Positions 10,514-20,287 of a stretch of 64,000 bases of DNA are shown one piece after another (position 1 is the first letter of the stretch; the number at the start of each line of letters is the position of its first letter). The position numbers and the translations under genes were made by a program. The stretch spans positions 2,480,001-2,544,000 of the forward strand of contig NZ_CP009505.1 in the NCBI RefSeq assembly GCF_000970045.1. Direction: 5' to 3'. Under the pieces are notes generated by a model, which was not told the DNA's origin, made no database searches, and worked only from the letters and a program-made list of their open reading frames with translations. Source of the stretch: Methanosarcina sp. MTP4 (GTDB lineage Archaea; Halobacteriota; Methanosarcinia; Methanosarcinales; Methanosarcinaceae).

Positions 10514-10785
10514 CCAGGAAAAATTAGTTGCAGAGAATTTCATTCAACTTTTTTCTTCTTCCTCTTCTCCCGTGACATGGTGGCGTTGGGTAAGGTACTG
10601 GAAGGTATAAGGGGAAAATGTAGGGGAAAATTTATTGGAGAAAATTGAGGGTGGAAGGGCGAAAGCGCTTAATAAGGCAAAAAGCAAATCCACTTTCTGT
10701 GCCCCGAAAATACCGTACACTAACGGGATTCAAGGGTTAAAAGTGCGTATCTGTGACCACCGCATAACATTGAGGCATTTGTTAT

Positions 10786-10984
10786 ACGACGTTTGAGGCA
10801 TCGATCTGGAAAAAGAGATACAATTGCTTCAAACCTTTACGCTACGCCTTTCCACCGGTTTTTCAGGCATACTTGCCGTTATCTACCACTTTCAAATATA
10901 CCTATTGCCCAATATTTCCTTTTACCCGTTCTTCGCCCACCTAACGAAACGAACCACTCATTGCCGCCAGGGTGAAGTGATGAT
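10786..10984. repeat. Diverged duplicated noncoding element, copy 1
   Basis: This 200-bp stretch resembles 11399-11597 along its length. Shared landmarks in the same order are tttgaggcatcg, tctaccac, a C/T-rich middle and a gccagggtg[ag]agtgatga end. Reading frames are not conserved between the copies, so it behaves like a noncoding element. A perfect hairpin (ttgtatttc / gaaatacaa, 11010-11034) lies just downstream of this copy. Confidence 0.55.
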
Positions 10985-11188
10985 CGTTATGAATTAGCGA
11001 AGAACTTTTTTGTATTTCCGCAACAGAAATACAAGCCATGCATTTGTAGCTTATTATTATAAATATTTTACCCAGATAGATCTCATACAGTGGGCTCTTT
11101 TCATACAACTATGGAAATATTGAGAGACTGAACTAAAATATAATTACATGGGGCAATATTTTATAACAAAAGTTAGGCTAAAAAAGTT

Positions 11189-11244
11189 AGTTAAGCAGAG
11201 TAAGTTAAGCAGAGTAAGTTAAGCAGAGTAAGTTAAGCAGAGTA
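11189..11244. repeat. Four-copy 14-bp tandem repeat
   Basis: Four exact units of agttaagcagagta lie head to tail, followed by one degraded unit. The array sits between the two copies of the diverged 200-bp element in a gene-free stretch. Confidence 0.9.
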
Positions 11245-11398
11245 AGTTAAACAAAACGGTTATGGGTTAAAGAAGTTCACGAAAAAGGTGGAAGTGAATA
11301 GAAGAGTTAGAAAAGAAGTAGATGGTTCGGAAGTGGGCAGGAAAAACCAGAGGCAAATCTTCATTTCCGATAGTTCTGAACAGCTTTGAGACATCTTG

Positions 11399-11597
11399 AG
11401 CGCTTCACAGCCTTTGAGGCATCGTTAAGAAATGAAATGTGCCTTTGCTTAACCTTTTTGTTCTCGCTTCCTCGCCTGGACAAATTCAGAATTTTGCTTC
11501 TCTACCACAAAAAGCATCAACTGATGTCCGAATCCTTCTTTTCCGATCCTTCACCCATTACCGGAACAACTCACTCGCCTGCCAGGGTGGAGTGATG
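11399..11597. repeat. Diverged duplicated noncoding element, copy 2
   Basis: Partner of the element at 10786-10984, with the same orientation and the same order of shared blocks, ending in gccagggtggagtgatga. Short open frames exist here but differ from those in copy 1, so I do not call a gene. Confidence 0.55.
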
Positions 11598-11699
11598 AGT
11601 AATGTTAGTAAAGGACCTTATGTGTTCCACTTTCGTTAATGGGGGTACAGACCCATGTTACCGGATTAACCATATTTATATATTTCCAGTGAGTATAAA

Positions 11700-11940
11700 A
11701 ACTTTTTAATTTCACGTCAATCCGGTAAGAACTCCGGAACCTCATTGACCAGGCCGTCTGCAAACGGGCAAGGGTGGTTTTTCCGGAAGGTTTTTAGGGT
11801 TCTTCACGACTTTGAGCGACGGATGTGTGTCCGGTTTGTCGTCAAGAAGGTTCCGGTCGGCACAGAGGGTGAAGAGCCCCCGATTCCCCCTGTACACAGA
11901 GGGAATGCGGCAACTTAGCACCTACTTAATAATATAAAAA
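11700..11940. other. GC-rich intergenic island, candidate structured RNA or element remnant
   Basis: Within AT-rich noncoding DNA, a GC-richer island contains several self-complementary segments. Examples are tccggtaagaactccgga, ggttccggtcgg with nearby partners, and a ccccctgtacacagaggg hairpin near 11899-11917. An A/T block that could serve as a promoter (tttatatatttcc, about 11671) lies to its left. No frame on either strand looks like a known protein. It could be a structured RNA or the worn end of a mobile element, and the strand is unknown. Confidence 0.3.
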
Positions 11941-12088
11941 ACTATCGCAAATTTAATTCCTTGAAACCAGGTGTCTCTAGAAAAATTTAAACTTCAGATT
12001 CTCCGGAAAGGCCTCATTGGAAGGCAAAAGAGTCAATTCCTGCTCGTAAAAAAAGCAGGCGAAATGCTTATGAATATTCTTTGCAAAC

Positions 12089-12721
12089 ATGCCTGCACCT
12101 GCATTTTGCGTGAAAAACATGATCACAGAAAATAAACCTCTCCGGATCTTTTACCGGGAAGCCGAAAAAAACGACCACTCTCAGATCCGGGAGTTCATAG
12201 AACTTGTGGATTCGGAATTTTACCCGCCTCTTTCCCAAAGGCCCGGGGGGATTGAAGAAAGGATTGAAAATTCCCTTGTAAAACCTGACGCTAATTTTCT
12301 GATGGCAGAAGGCATCTCAAATTCAGGGTTTGGATCGGGGGCAGATTCCGGATTAGGGACAGAAACAGGAAAAGGAACAGGGATAGAGACATTTCCCCAG
12401 CCTGACAGGCCCGCTGGACCTGATCGAATTGCCGGGCTTATCAGCTACGAAAAACAGTGGGAAGGAGAAAACAATGCGTACATCTCCTTTGTGGCGGTGA
12501 ACCCCGGCTTCCGGAACATGGGACTAGCCTCGGAACTCATAAACCTGCTGGAAGAACAGATGCGCTCCGAAGGAATGGAACGAATGTACGTATGTACCTG
12601 GTCCACAAACCGGTCTGCTCTGGCTCTTTACGGGAAAAAGGGTTTTTCAACGGCTCGGATAATAGAAGATGACCGTGGACCTCTTGTTGATACGGTGTAT
12701 CTGGTGAAGGATATTTCTTGA
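12089..12721 (+). CDS. GNAT-family N-acetyltransferase
   Basis: A 210-residue GCN5-related acetyltransferase, predicted to move an acetyl group from acetyl-CoA to an unknown amine. The acetyl-CoA binding motif is seen as AVNPGFRNMGLASELI (about residues 138-153), followed by the NRSALALYGKKGF strand-helix motif (about 175-187). A Gly/Ser-rich low-complexity insert (about residues 75-105) separates the N-terminal part from the core. The ATG at 12119 is an alternative start; neither has a strong ribosome-binding site. Substrate and pathway are unknown. Confidence 0.85.
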   Translation: MPAPAFCVKNMITENKPLRIFYREAEKNDHSQIREFIELVDSEFYPPLSQRPGGIEERIENSLVKPDANFLMAEGISNSGFGSGADSGLGTETGKGTGIETFPQPDRPAGPDRIAGLISYEKQWEGENNAYISFVAVNPGFRNMGLASELINLLEEQMRSEGMERMYVCTWSTNRSALALYGKKGFSTARIIEDDRGPLVDTVYLVKDIS

Positions 12722-13263
12722 AAAGGCAACTCTTTTACAAATGGTTTGAGGTCGAATATGGAATTTTTAGCGGTTCCTGATTAATCGGTTGATGTTACAT
12801 TTCACTTGACCCAGGGAACCGTTTTTCAATTTAATTGAGCTTATGCCAAAATTTACTAAAATGCTTTAAAACGGTAAAAAAAGCTTAAAAATACTTATTT
12901 AGCCAAAAAATTACATATAATGATTTTAAATTAGTACTCCTCAAAATGCCTATTAGAAGTATTAATCATAAATACTTAATTTATGTTATATATGAATTAT
13001 AAATTAACATTTAATATGATTTTTTAGTTTATAATGCACAAAAATCTAATTTTTTGCTATGTTTGAAATCCCGATTTGCCCTTATTTTACCTATTAAACG
13101 ATTAATACTGCATATAATTGCCATTATACCTTTATTTATGCTTATCATTGCTTAAAATGTGTTTTAAACAAATTTTTTCGGCAAATAATTTTTATTAGCC
13201 AATATTATTGGAAAATAAGAAATTCTGTGGAAAATGGTATAAGCTCAATTGTTAAATAAGTAA
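12722..13263. other. Very AT-rich intergenic DNA
   Basis: No gene seen. The stretch is unusually AT-rich with short direct and inverted A/T runs. It ends at a REP-like repeat at 13264. Confidence 0.5.
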
Positions 13264-13299
13264 CCTCCGCCAGCTTGCCTGGCGGCCCTCACCAAAAAG
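13264..13299. repeat. Dispersed hairpin repeat (CCGCCAG type), copy 1
   Basis: The core is a perfect 7-bp stem, ccgccag (13267-13273) and ctggcgg (13279-13285), with loop cttgc, followed by ccctcaccaaaaag. The same 35-bp sequence occurs almost unchanged at 32031-32067. It is a dispersed noncoding repeat. Confidence 0.85.
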
Positions 13300-13427
13300 G
13301 AACAAAAAAATATACTGAACTGAATATATGCTGATCGTACATGTTTTTATATTATTTTTCCGCTTGACTTTTTTGACTGACTTTACTATTAATGTTCATT
13401 GTTAATCTTCTTTTCTTCACTTTATTT

Positions 13428-13495
13428 TGGAAAGGCCGGCCGCCTTTGGCGTCCGTGGACAAAAACGACGGAAGACGATATTCCGGTTGTAAGGG
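13428..13495. repeat. REP-like dispersed repeat (GGAAAGGCCG type), copy 1
   Basis: Sequence beginning tggaaaggccg, then a cgcc...ggcg hairpin, gtgga, an A-rich tract and attccggttg. A close relative lies at 32343-32409, and shorter relatives occur at 27083-27130 and 26626-26668. In both longer copies the CCGCCAG hairpin repeat lies upstream (about 160 and 310 bp away). Confidence 0.7.
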
Positions 13496-13648
13496 ATTAG
13501 AATTCAGGATTTCGAGCTATCCCTTGCTCGCTTTTTTAATCCTCCCATCGCAAAAAAGGTTCACTGCCATTTACTATCCATTTATCGAGAACCTCTCAAA
13601 TGCCAATGAAAGCTATATAGCTGAACTTCACAAAACCTGGTGGGTATA

Positions 13649-15082
13649 ATGAAAAAATCCGAACTCCGCCGTATAATCCTCCCCCGGCAGCCCTCCTTTC
13701 AAAAACATCAGGACCTAATCCCCCGTGACCTGAAAATAGACTGCTATCTAAAGGGCAGAGAAGTAGTCATGATCTGCGGGATCAGGGGCTGCGGGAAGAC
13801 TTCATTTCTGAAGCAGATAGCGGACAGGCTGGACGGAATAAAAGTCTACATCAACTTTGAAGCCATCAGGCCGGAAGATTTCGAACCCCGGAATTTTCAG
13901 GATATCCGGGATATTGCTGCAGAGCTTAACGGAAGTTCCGGGAAAGAGCTTGATAAAAAAGAGATTGAAGAGGGTGGAGAAAAGCAGGTCTACTATTTTC
14001 TGGAAGAAATCCAGCATATCCCGCTCTGGGAGAGTTGGTTGAACAAGCTTTACGAAGAGGGTATAAAGGTTTTTGTTACCGGTTCAAACTCAAAGTTCCT
14101 GAACTCCGGAAACGGCCCCTTCCTCACGGGCAGGAGCAAGCCGCTCAGGATCTTTCCCTTCTCTTTCAAGGAATACCTGCGGCTGAAGGGGATCGAAATG
14201 TCTGATCCGGACCTTGATTCCCTTCCCACTTCCAGAAAAGATGAAATCTTGTCCCATTTCCTGAAATATTTTGACAACGGCGGCTTCCCTCAGGTCATAA
14301 AAAATGAGAAGTTTGAACTCTCACGGGAATATTTTGAAGAAATCCTCCGGAAGGAAATCCTTGACCGGCACGAAATCCCGGATGCGGAAGGGCTGAGAAG
14401 GCTTGTTGTTTTCCTGTTCTCCAACGTGGCAAGCGAGTATTCTTTCGAGACACTGAAAAAGGTGAGTGGGATCGAAAGTGAGGAGACTGTCCGGCGCTAT
14501 CTCGGCCATCTGGAAGAAGCTTTTTTGCTGTACAGGGTCCCGATGCTCAACCATTCACAGGATAAAGCCGATACTCAGGATAAAGCTGATACTCAGAATA
14601 AAGCCGATACTCAGGATAAAGCTGATAACAGGAACGGAAACAGGAACGGATACGAGAATGGGACCGCTGCTTCCTGCAAGGTCTATGCCGGAGACACTGG
14701 ATTTTTCAAGACCGTGGCGACAAATTACCCGGACAGCCTGGGGCTGAGGTTTGAAAACCTTGTGTTTCTGGAACTTTTGAGGAGAGGAAAGGAGGTATTC
14801 TTTTTCAGGGACAGTAGGGAATGCGATTTTGTGGTGAAGGGAGAGGGCAGACAGGGACAGAAAATTACAGAGGCCATTCAGGTTTCGACCTATTTTGGGA
14901 ATCCGGCGGTCAGGAAGAGGGAGATAGAAGGATTGATGGGGGCCATGCAGGAGTACGGGCTTGAAGAGGGGCTTATCCTGACGCTGGATGATGATGAAAT
15001 TCTGGAGATAAATATGGGGAACCGGGCCGGGGAAAAATGGAAGAAAATTATGGTTAAGCAGGTGTGGAAATGGATGCTTTAA
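13649..15082 (+). CDS. AAA ATPase with DUF4143 (PD-(D/E)XK-like) domain
   Basis: A predicted ATPase of the AAA_14/DUF4143 family, 477 residues from the ATG at 13649 (a GTG three codons upstream is possible). Walker A CGIRGCGKTS lies near residue 46, Walker B YYFLEEIQHIP near 115, and FVTGSNSKFL sensor I near 140. The C-terminal part has LRFENLVFLELLRRG, SRECDFVVKGEG and EAIQVS, a nuclease-like fold. An insert near residue 305 repeats the hexapeptide DKADTQ (18-bp units, about 14560-14625), absent from typical family members and likely a recent expansion. Function in the cell is unknown; members are found with addiction and mobile genes. Confidence 0.88.
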   Translation: MKKSELRRIILPRQPSFQKHQDLIPRDLKIDCYLKGREVVMICGIRGCGKTSFLKQIADRLDGIKVYINFEAIRPEDFEPRNFQDIRDIAAELNGSSGKELDKKEIEEGGEKQVYYFLEEIQHIPLWESWLNKLYEEGIKVFVTGSNSKFLNSGNGPFLTGRSKPLRIFPFSFKEYLRLKGIEMSDPDLDSLPTSRKDEILSHFLKYFDNGGFPQVIKNEKFELSREYFEEILRKEILDRHEIPDAEGLRRLVVFLFSNVASEYSFETLKKVSGIESEETVRRYLGHLEEAFLLYRVPMLNHSQDKADTQDKADTQNKADTQDKADNRNGNRNGYENGTAASCKVYAGDTGFFKTVATNYPDSLGLRFENLVFLELLRRGKEVFFFRDSRECDFVVKGEGRQGQKITEAIQVSTYFGNPAVRKREIEGLMGAMQEYGLEEGLILTLDDDEILEINMGNRAGEKWKKIMVKQVWKWML

Positions 15083-15121
15083 CATAAAGGAGTGTATTAG
15101 TCTGCCTTCAGGGGGGTTAGT

Positions 15122-16720
15122 TCAAAGACCTTGAAGTCTGCATTTAATACATTCTCTCCTTAGTTCTATCTCGTAATTTATTATATTTGAGAACTCATTC
15201 CATGGATTTTCCTTATTTTCTTCCTCCTTATTTTCGTTCTCCTTATTTTCTTTCTCCCAATTTTCTATATTTGATTTGATTGTATCGTAGAAGGGATTTC
15301 CGTCTGTTTTTCTACTTGTGACTTTTACACAACTCATCTCTGGACAGCTGGTTTCTTTATACATATGAACCTCGACATGATTCAGTTCTTTGTCCAGCAA
15401 AACTATTGATGCGCCTTTGTTTTTGTTGCACACGGCTTCGTCGACCACCCAGCCCCCGGTGTTGTAGATGTTCAGGTCAGTGGTCAGGCCTTCTATCAGT
15501 ATTCCGGTAAGAGGGATGCACATGTCAAAGGGTTTATGCGTATGCCCGAAAATGAAAGTCAATTCGGAAGGTGCATTTCCTTTTTGCTCTTCAAGGATCT
15601 GGTTCCATACGGTATTCAGGTACAGAAGTATTCCCCTAACAGTATTTTCTCCCTTGGAACCTTTTTCCTGGCATTTTACCCAGTCTGAGACCAGGCATCT
15701 GTGGATCAGATTTAAGATATCTTTGATTACTGCAGCTTCAATTTTTTTGGCGAGGGGAGAAATCACCCCGTATTTATTTGATAAGTTGTTGGCAATTTCG
15801 GATGTTAATTTTTCCATGTGCTCTTTGTTGCCCAGGTGTTCGTAACAGGTTTCGGAAATCTCTCCAGCATCTCCGGACCTTCCCATGGTGGACCAGAAAA
15901 ATTCAATCCAGGCGAAGTTTTCCGATTCAAGCATCTGGACGTCAAGAGGCATATCTCGGTCAATCCCAAGGGCAGCTGCTTTTAAAATGCTCATCAGTCG
16001 ATATATAACTTCCACAAAATGCCCGTGGTGGATCAGTACGCATTTTTTGTTGTCCTCCGAAAATAGGCCCAGATTGGGGTAAGCAATCTCTATCCGAATT
16101 CTGTCATCCAGCTCTATTCCTTCGTACTTGGAGAAAGAATGGCGTTCTATCAGCCGGTCAAGGAATTCGGAACCAATTCTTTTATCTTCCACGTCCGAGG
16201 TTACGTCCCCGGTTTCACCAGGCCTGATGTAGCCCCAACCATTGCTGGAATAATTATCGGGAAGGGGAGGCAGGCAAAGGGGGGTTTTGTGCCAGGGAAA
16301 AGGCAGGTCTTCGTTTGGGTGCCTACAAATGTAGTCAGTGTACTGGCTCTCTCTTGCCAGTTCCCAGATGTGGTGGTCGTGATTTCCGGGTATGTAGACT
16401 ACCCTGTCGAATAATGGTTCATCTTTTTTTAAGATAAGTTCAAGAAAGCGGTCAAAAGTCATTGCTGCGATATTGGTCTTTGTCAGGGCCAGTTCCAAGA
16501 TGTCACCGTTTAAAATCAGGGTTGGTTTTTTTTCTTTAATTTTATTCTCGCCAATGATTTCCTTCAGGCACTCCACCAGTTTGACCATAACTTCGCTCGG
16601 CTTGCTGGTATCAAGGTTTCCCCCTTCTATGTTGGTCAGAAGGCTGTCTTCTTCTCCGAGGTGCATATCGGAGATGCATACGTAACAGACGTCGTATTCC
16701 CCATGCTCGTTTCCCGTAAT
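15122..16720 (-). CDS. Calcineurin-like metallophosphoesterase with probable ATT start
   Basis: A cytoplasmic metal-dependent phosphoesterase of unknown substrate. Motifs in order: D-x-H (SDMHLG), LNGDILEL, PGNHDHH, LIHHGH and FGHTHKP, the complete metallophosphoesterase set. The first ATG (16666) would cut off the aspartate of D-x-H. The frame continues 18 codons upstream to an ATT at 16720 that follows a ggggg ribosome-binding site by five bases, with a stop just before. Either ATT is the start or a start codon has been lost. The C-terminal region has a Glu/Asn-rich stretch (about residues 485-510). The tail is close to and convergent with the AAA ATPase gene. Confidence 0.85.
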   Translation of the reverse strand: MTGNEHGEYDVCYVCISDMHLGEEDSLLTNIEGGNLDTSKPSEVMVKLVECLKEIIGENKIKEKKPTLILNGDILELALTKTNIAAMTFDRFLELILKKDEPLFDRVVYIPGNHDHHIWELARESQYTDYICRHPNEDLPFPWHKTPLCLPPLPDNYSSNGWGYIRPGETGDVTSDVEDKRIGSEFLDRLIERHSFSKYEGIELDDRIRIEIAYPNLGLFSEDNKKCVLIHHGHFVEVIYRLMSILKAAALGIDRDMPLDVQMLESENFAWIEFFWSTMGRSGDAGEISETCYEHLGNKEHMEKLTSEIANNLSNKYGVISPLAKKIEAAVIKDILNLIHRCLVSDWVKCQEKGSKGENTVRGILLYLNTVWNQILEEQKGNAPSELTFIFGHTHKPFDMCIPLTGILIEGLTTDLNIYNTGGWVVDEAVCNKNKGASIVLLDKELNHVEVHMYKETSCPEMSCVKVTSRKTDGNPFYDTIKSNIENWEKENKENENKEEENKENPWNEFSNIINYEIELRRECIKCRLQGL

Positions 16721-17214
16721 TTATTCCCCCGCGAATTTCTTGAGAAACAGCTTCTTCCGTGAGTCCGAAACAATAAGGACCCGCAGCGAAATAAACTATG
16801 CAACTTATCATTCAATTATAACTTCGATTGGTGATCTTGATCTTGAAAATCAATATATCCAATCTGGAATATGCATAGGTTGTTCTGTGACGAGTCCTAA
16901 GGTCCTGCGGAAATCTGTTCTCTTTACATTATCTGTCTGCGTGGTAAAATAAGCAATACGAAATAATAATCCTTATTTTATATTTTACCTGGCATAATAT
17001 CCAGAGTTTTCCGGGGGTAAATGATAAAAGTAAAGATGTAGAAAAGAAAGGAACCCGGAACATTCCGTGCTCCGGGAACAAACATTCGGGTCCGGACCTG
17101 TCCCCCGACTGGTGGAACTTTCCGGGGGCATTTTCGGACCTCTTTTGCTGAAATTCTCTACGCTGAAATTCTCTACGCTGAAACTCTCTGAACTGAGACA
17201 CTCTGCACAAAAAA
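16721..17214. other. Intergenic region with a 15-bp triple repeat
   Basis: No gene seen. Three 15-bp units of gctgaaattctctac lie at 17147-17191. A stem (cccccg at 17102-17107 with cggggg near 17123) lies just past the permease stop in the minus direction and may form part of its transcript end. Confidence 0.5.
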
Positions 17215-18741
17215 TCAGGCAGTTATATCGACAGGTATGGCTTCTTTTTCTTTAATTTCGCCTTCTAGCATATCTTCTCTCTTCTCCTTCTGGGAATAGA
17301 TCCAGAGCGGTATGAAGAGGCAGAGCACGGAAAAGCCGACAAAGGTCGTGTTCCAGCCAAGTTCGAGGCTGTTGAGGTAGATAATCCCGATAAGGAAGAA
17401 GGGGATGTTCAGGAAGGCGGTTGCAAGAGCCACATTTTTCCAACCGCGGGGGGCTTTGAAGGGCCTTTCGAGCTTTGAGAGTTCGGGGTCTTTTCTCACT
17501 TTTACGTAGGTGTAGAGGCTGATCCCGTTTGCACAGATGTACCCGATGGCTGAGGCTGCAAGGATTGCCGTCGGGGTCCCGAGCAGGATAAGGAACATGT
17601 TGAAAAGGGCATCTGCAAGCATTGCGTTCATTGGGTGCCCGTGGGAGTTTAGCTTGCTGAGGAACTTCGGGAGATTGCCTTCGACGGACATCGAATAGAT
17701 TGACCTGGCTGAGGAGAGGAAGGCGGTCTGGATGATCAGGAGCATGGCCCCTATCAACATTACGATTGTAATCGAAGCTCCAAGGCTTCCCAGGGTCATG
17801 TTGGCGATTGGGAGCATCGGGGATACGGGTTCGGAAAGTACGCCTTCGACTCCCAGGGTCCCGATAACCGAGGTCTGGACAAGCACGTAGAGCACAAGAC
17901 AGATTGCTCCGCATACCAGGAGGGCTTTCGGGGTGTCGGTGTTTGGGTTCTTGTACTCGGGCCCATAGATGGCTGCGGTTTCCCAGGCACAGGCGCTCCA
18001 TTCAGCCATTGCGAAAATCCCGAAGAGGATAAGGATGTGCTTCATATCCCAGACCCAGTCGGTTGGGAACCAGGAACCGGTAATGTTTGCCATCTGGAAA
18101 TCGCCGGTAAGGAAGGGGGCGATTGTAATTACTAGGAGGGGGACCAGGGAGACCACGGCCAGGATGTATCCGACCGTTGCGCCGTTCTTGAGCCCTTTAG
18201 AGTTAAGAATGGCAAGGCCCCCGAAGATCACGGCTCCTACCAGTAAGGAGAGCAGGGTCTCAGGGATAGCCCCGAAGGCAGGGACCAGGCCGTGCATGTA
18301 GCTTCCGATTAGAATCGCATAGATCGCGAGCACCGGGCTCCAGCCGAACCAGTAACTCCAGGCGCTGAAACCGCCTATGAACTTTCCTAACTTGAATTTC
18401 CCGTTATTGCTCTTGTTGGAGACTGAGCCAAAAACCGTCTGGGTATAGCCAGGAAGCCCTGATGCCTTCGGAAAGACGGTTGCAAGCTCCCCGAATGCAA
18501 AGTTCTGGAAAAAGCCCAGGAAAATGGTCAGCACCCAGACAACTATTGAAAACGCCCAGACATAACTTGTAAAATAGCCAATGGAAGGCAGGATCAACAG
18601 CGGCACACCGAGTGCAATTGCAAGTCCCTGTTTCCAGTCAATGCTCCGTTCAAGCTCTTTTGGGTCGCAGCTCGCCCGGCTGCATTCCGACCCGTGCTGC
18701 CAGTCTACCTGTGAGTAGGGGGGATTGGTATCTTCGTCCAT
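17215..18741 (-). CDS. APC-superfamily permease, probable methylamine transporter
   Basis: A 508-residue integral membrane protein of the amino acid/polyamine/organocation superfamily with about twelve hydrophobic segments. Its acidic and Cys-containing N-terminus (about residues 1-37) precedes the first membrane helix. It lies 120 bp downstream of the dimethylamine methyltransferase on the same strand, after mtbC and mtbB. Methanosarcina methylamine gene clusters commonly include such permeases (MttP/MtmP type), so uptake of dimethylamine is a reasonable inference, not shown by motif. An aagga ribosome-binding site precedes the ATG. Confidence 0.85.
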   Translation of the reverse strand: MDEDTNPPYSQVDWQHGSECSRASCDPKELERSIDWKQGLAIALGVPLLILPSIGYFTSYVWAFSIVVWVLTIFLGFFQNFAFGELATVFPKASGLPGYTQTVFGSVSNKSNNGKFKLGKFIGGFSAWSYWFGWSPVLAIYAILIGSYMHGLVPAFGAIPETLLSLLVGAVIFGGLAILNSKGLKNGATVGYILAVVSLVPLLVITIAPFLTGDFQMANITGSWFPTDWVWDMKHILILFGIFAMAEWSACAWETAAIYGPEYKNPNTDTPKALLVCGAICLVLYVLVQTSVIGTLGVEGVLSEPVSPMLPIANMTLGSLGASITIVMLIGAMLLIIQTAFLSSARSIYSMSVEGNLPKFLSKLNSHGHPMNAMLADALFNMFLILLGTPTAILAASAIGYICANGISLYTYVKVRKDPELSKLERPFKAPRGWKNVALATAFLNIPFFLIGIIYLNSLELGWNTTFVGFSVLCLFIPLWIYSQKEKREDMLEGEIKEKEAIPVDITA

Positions 18742-18861
18742 AACAATTCCTTTTTTATATTTTTTGTATGTTTTTTATTTTTTTAATTCGCGGATTCACA
18801 TCCATAAGTAAAATAAAACGAAAATTTCCCTGTTAGTTTTCCTGTCCGTTTTTCGTTCCGT

Positions 18862-20265
18862 TTACACGATCTGTTTTCGGAACATCTCACAGGAATTAAT
18901 GTTGATGCCGAGCAGTTTTTCGATGTTCATTTTTGCGGCAATTCCCTTGGCTGCGCCTGTCACGGAAGTGATTACTCCGATATCGAGTTCTTCCCTGAGC
19001 TCTCTCATGACATACTCGTCGGTGAGGTCCCCAACCCCGACACCAAGCTTCTTTGCGACGTAGTCTTTTGCTTCCCCAACCCGCATGTTCTTCGAAAACT
19101 GCATCCTTGCAACCAGGTCCCCTGCAGCCCTTATCCCGGTCATCCCGGAAGCCATTATGTGGGAAATCGGCATACCCAGCGGGTCGCCGACCCCTATCTA
19201 TATGCCGTCTACGCCGGCAATCTCGACCATTGCCTTGCTGGCCCTGGTAACGGCGTCTACAGGTGGAGTTTCGAGCATCGGGATTCCCCCAACGCCCATG
19301 CCCATGTTCACGTGGCAGGGAATGGGAGAAGCTGAAACGGCTGCCTTGATGAAAGTAACAGCCCTTGCCAGGTTCCAGGCTGAGGTCCTGCTGGTGTTGG
19401 TGTTGCAGACCGGGCCGAAAACGTTTGCTCCGGCTTTTGCAGCCAGGGGGGCCTGCTGGTGGGGCCAGAGCCCGGCAAGGGTAGTCCCGTCGTATTCAAG
19501 TTCCCCATGCATCCCGAGTACCATCTCTCCTGCCATCCCCACTTCGATGTACATGTCGGGAAACCGGGCCCTGAGGGCTTCCACAGCGTTCAGGGTCCCG
19601 TACATGTCCCCGTCGCCGGCAGCTCCGGTGGTGTCGAAGTTGACCCCATCGGCTCCGCTTGCCATGAGCCGCTGCATGACCCAGACTGTGTCCCTGGTAA
19701 GGTGCTCGGCTGCGTGTTCCATGGACTCCCTGGCCTTCTGGATCTTGAAAAGCTTCATAAGGTCACCGGGGTTTTCGAAGGGTCCGTCCGGGGTATAGTA
19801 GAGCCCCATATTGGGCATGGCTCCGTAGAAGAGAGGGATAATCATGTTCTGCTGGCAGACTTCCATAGCCTGGCACTCGTTTGCGACAACAGGCTTGACG
19901 GGCTTGAAACTGTAGTCGATGTGCCCGAGCTCCATGGTGTCGGCCCCAAAAGCCCTTTCGTGCATCATTGAGCCTACAAGACGGCTGCTGGGAATCCCGA
20001 CCCCGCTGTTTCCCTGGTCCCCGTCAAGCCTGAGGGTCCCGATGTCGTGGGTCACGGGAACTTCCATGCCCTGTTCCACGCTTACGGCTTTTCCGGGCAT
20101 CATCAGGATTTCGGCAAGGGTTTCAAGCTCATCCCCCGAGAGGAAAGGGGTTTCCCCGAGATCAGCCGCGTTTGCCGAACCTTCTTCGATTTCTTCAAAA
20201 ATTTGCTTTTTTGTCAGGGAAATCCGCTTTCCGTCTCCCATTCTCAGTAAATATTCAGTTGCCAT
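18862..20265 (-). CDS. mtbB: Dimethylamine:corrinoid methyltransferase MtbB, pyrrolysine-containing
   Basis: Transfers a methyl group from dimethylamine to the corrinoid of MtbC. The frame is open from 20265 to an in-frame TAG at 19198-19200 and continues without interruption to a TAA at 18862. The total is 467 residues with pyrrolysine at position 356, exactly the MtbB arrangement (MtmB has Pyl at 202, MttB at 334). Flanking sequence reads EIAGVDGI[13 protein letters not shown]. The protein begins [15 protein letters not shown] and includes the highly conserved [14 protein letters not shown] segment. It is the second gene of a mtbC-mtbB-permease operon, 22 bp after mtbC. A standard gene caller would split it in two at the amber codon. 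Confidence 0.97.
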
Positions 20266-20287
20266 TTTTAGTCCTCCGGAACCTGGC

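Noticed and set aside
10355-10648. Small protein made of AKITKV repeats
   Set aside because: Arises from the 18-bp tandem repeat; no ribosome-binding site or conserved part.
13392-13648. 85-codon frame before the DUF4143 ATPase
   Set aside because: Runs through a REP-like repeat and lacks coding character.
16611-16811. Alternative frame as the N-terminus of the metallophosphoesterase
   Set aside because: It is out of frame with the D-x-H motif and shows no similarity to phosphoesterases; the ATT-start reading explains the motif better.
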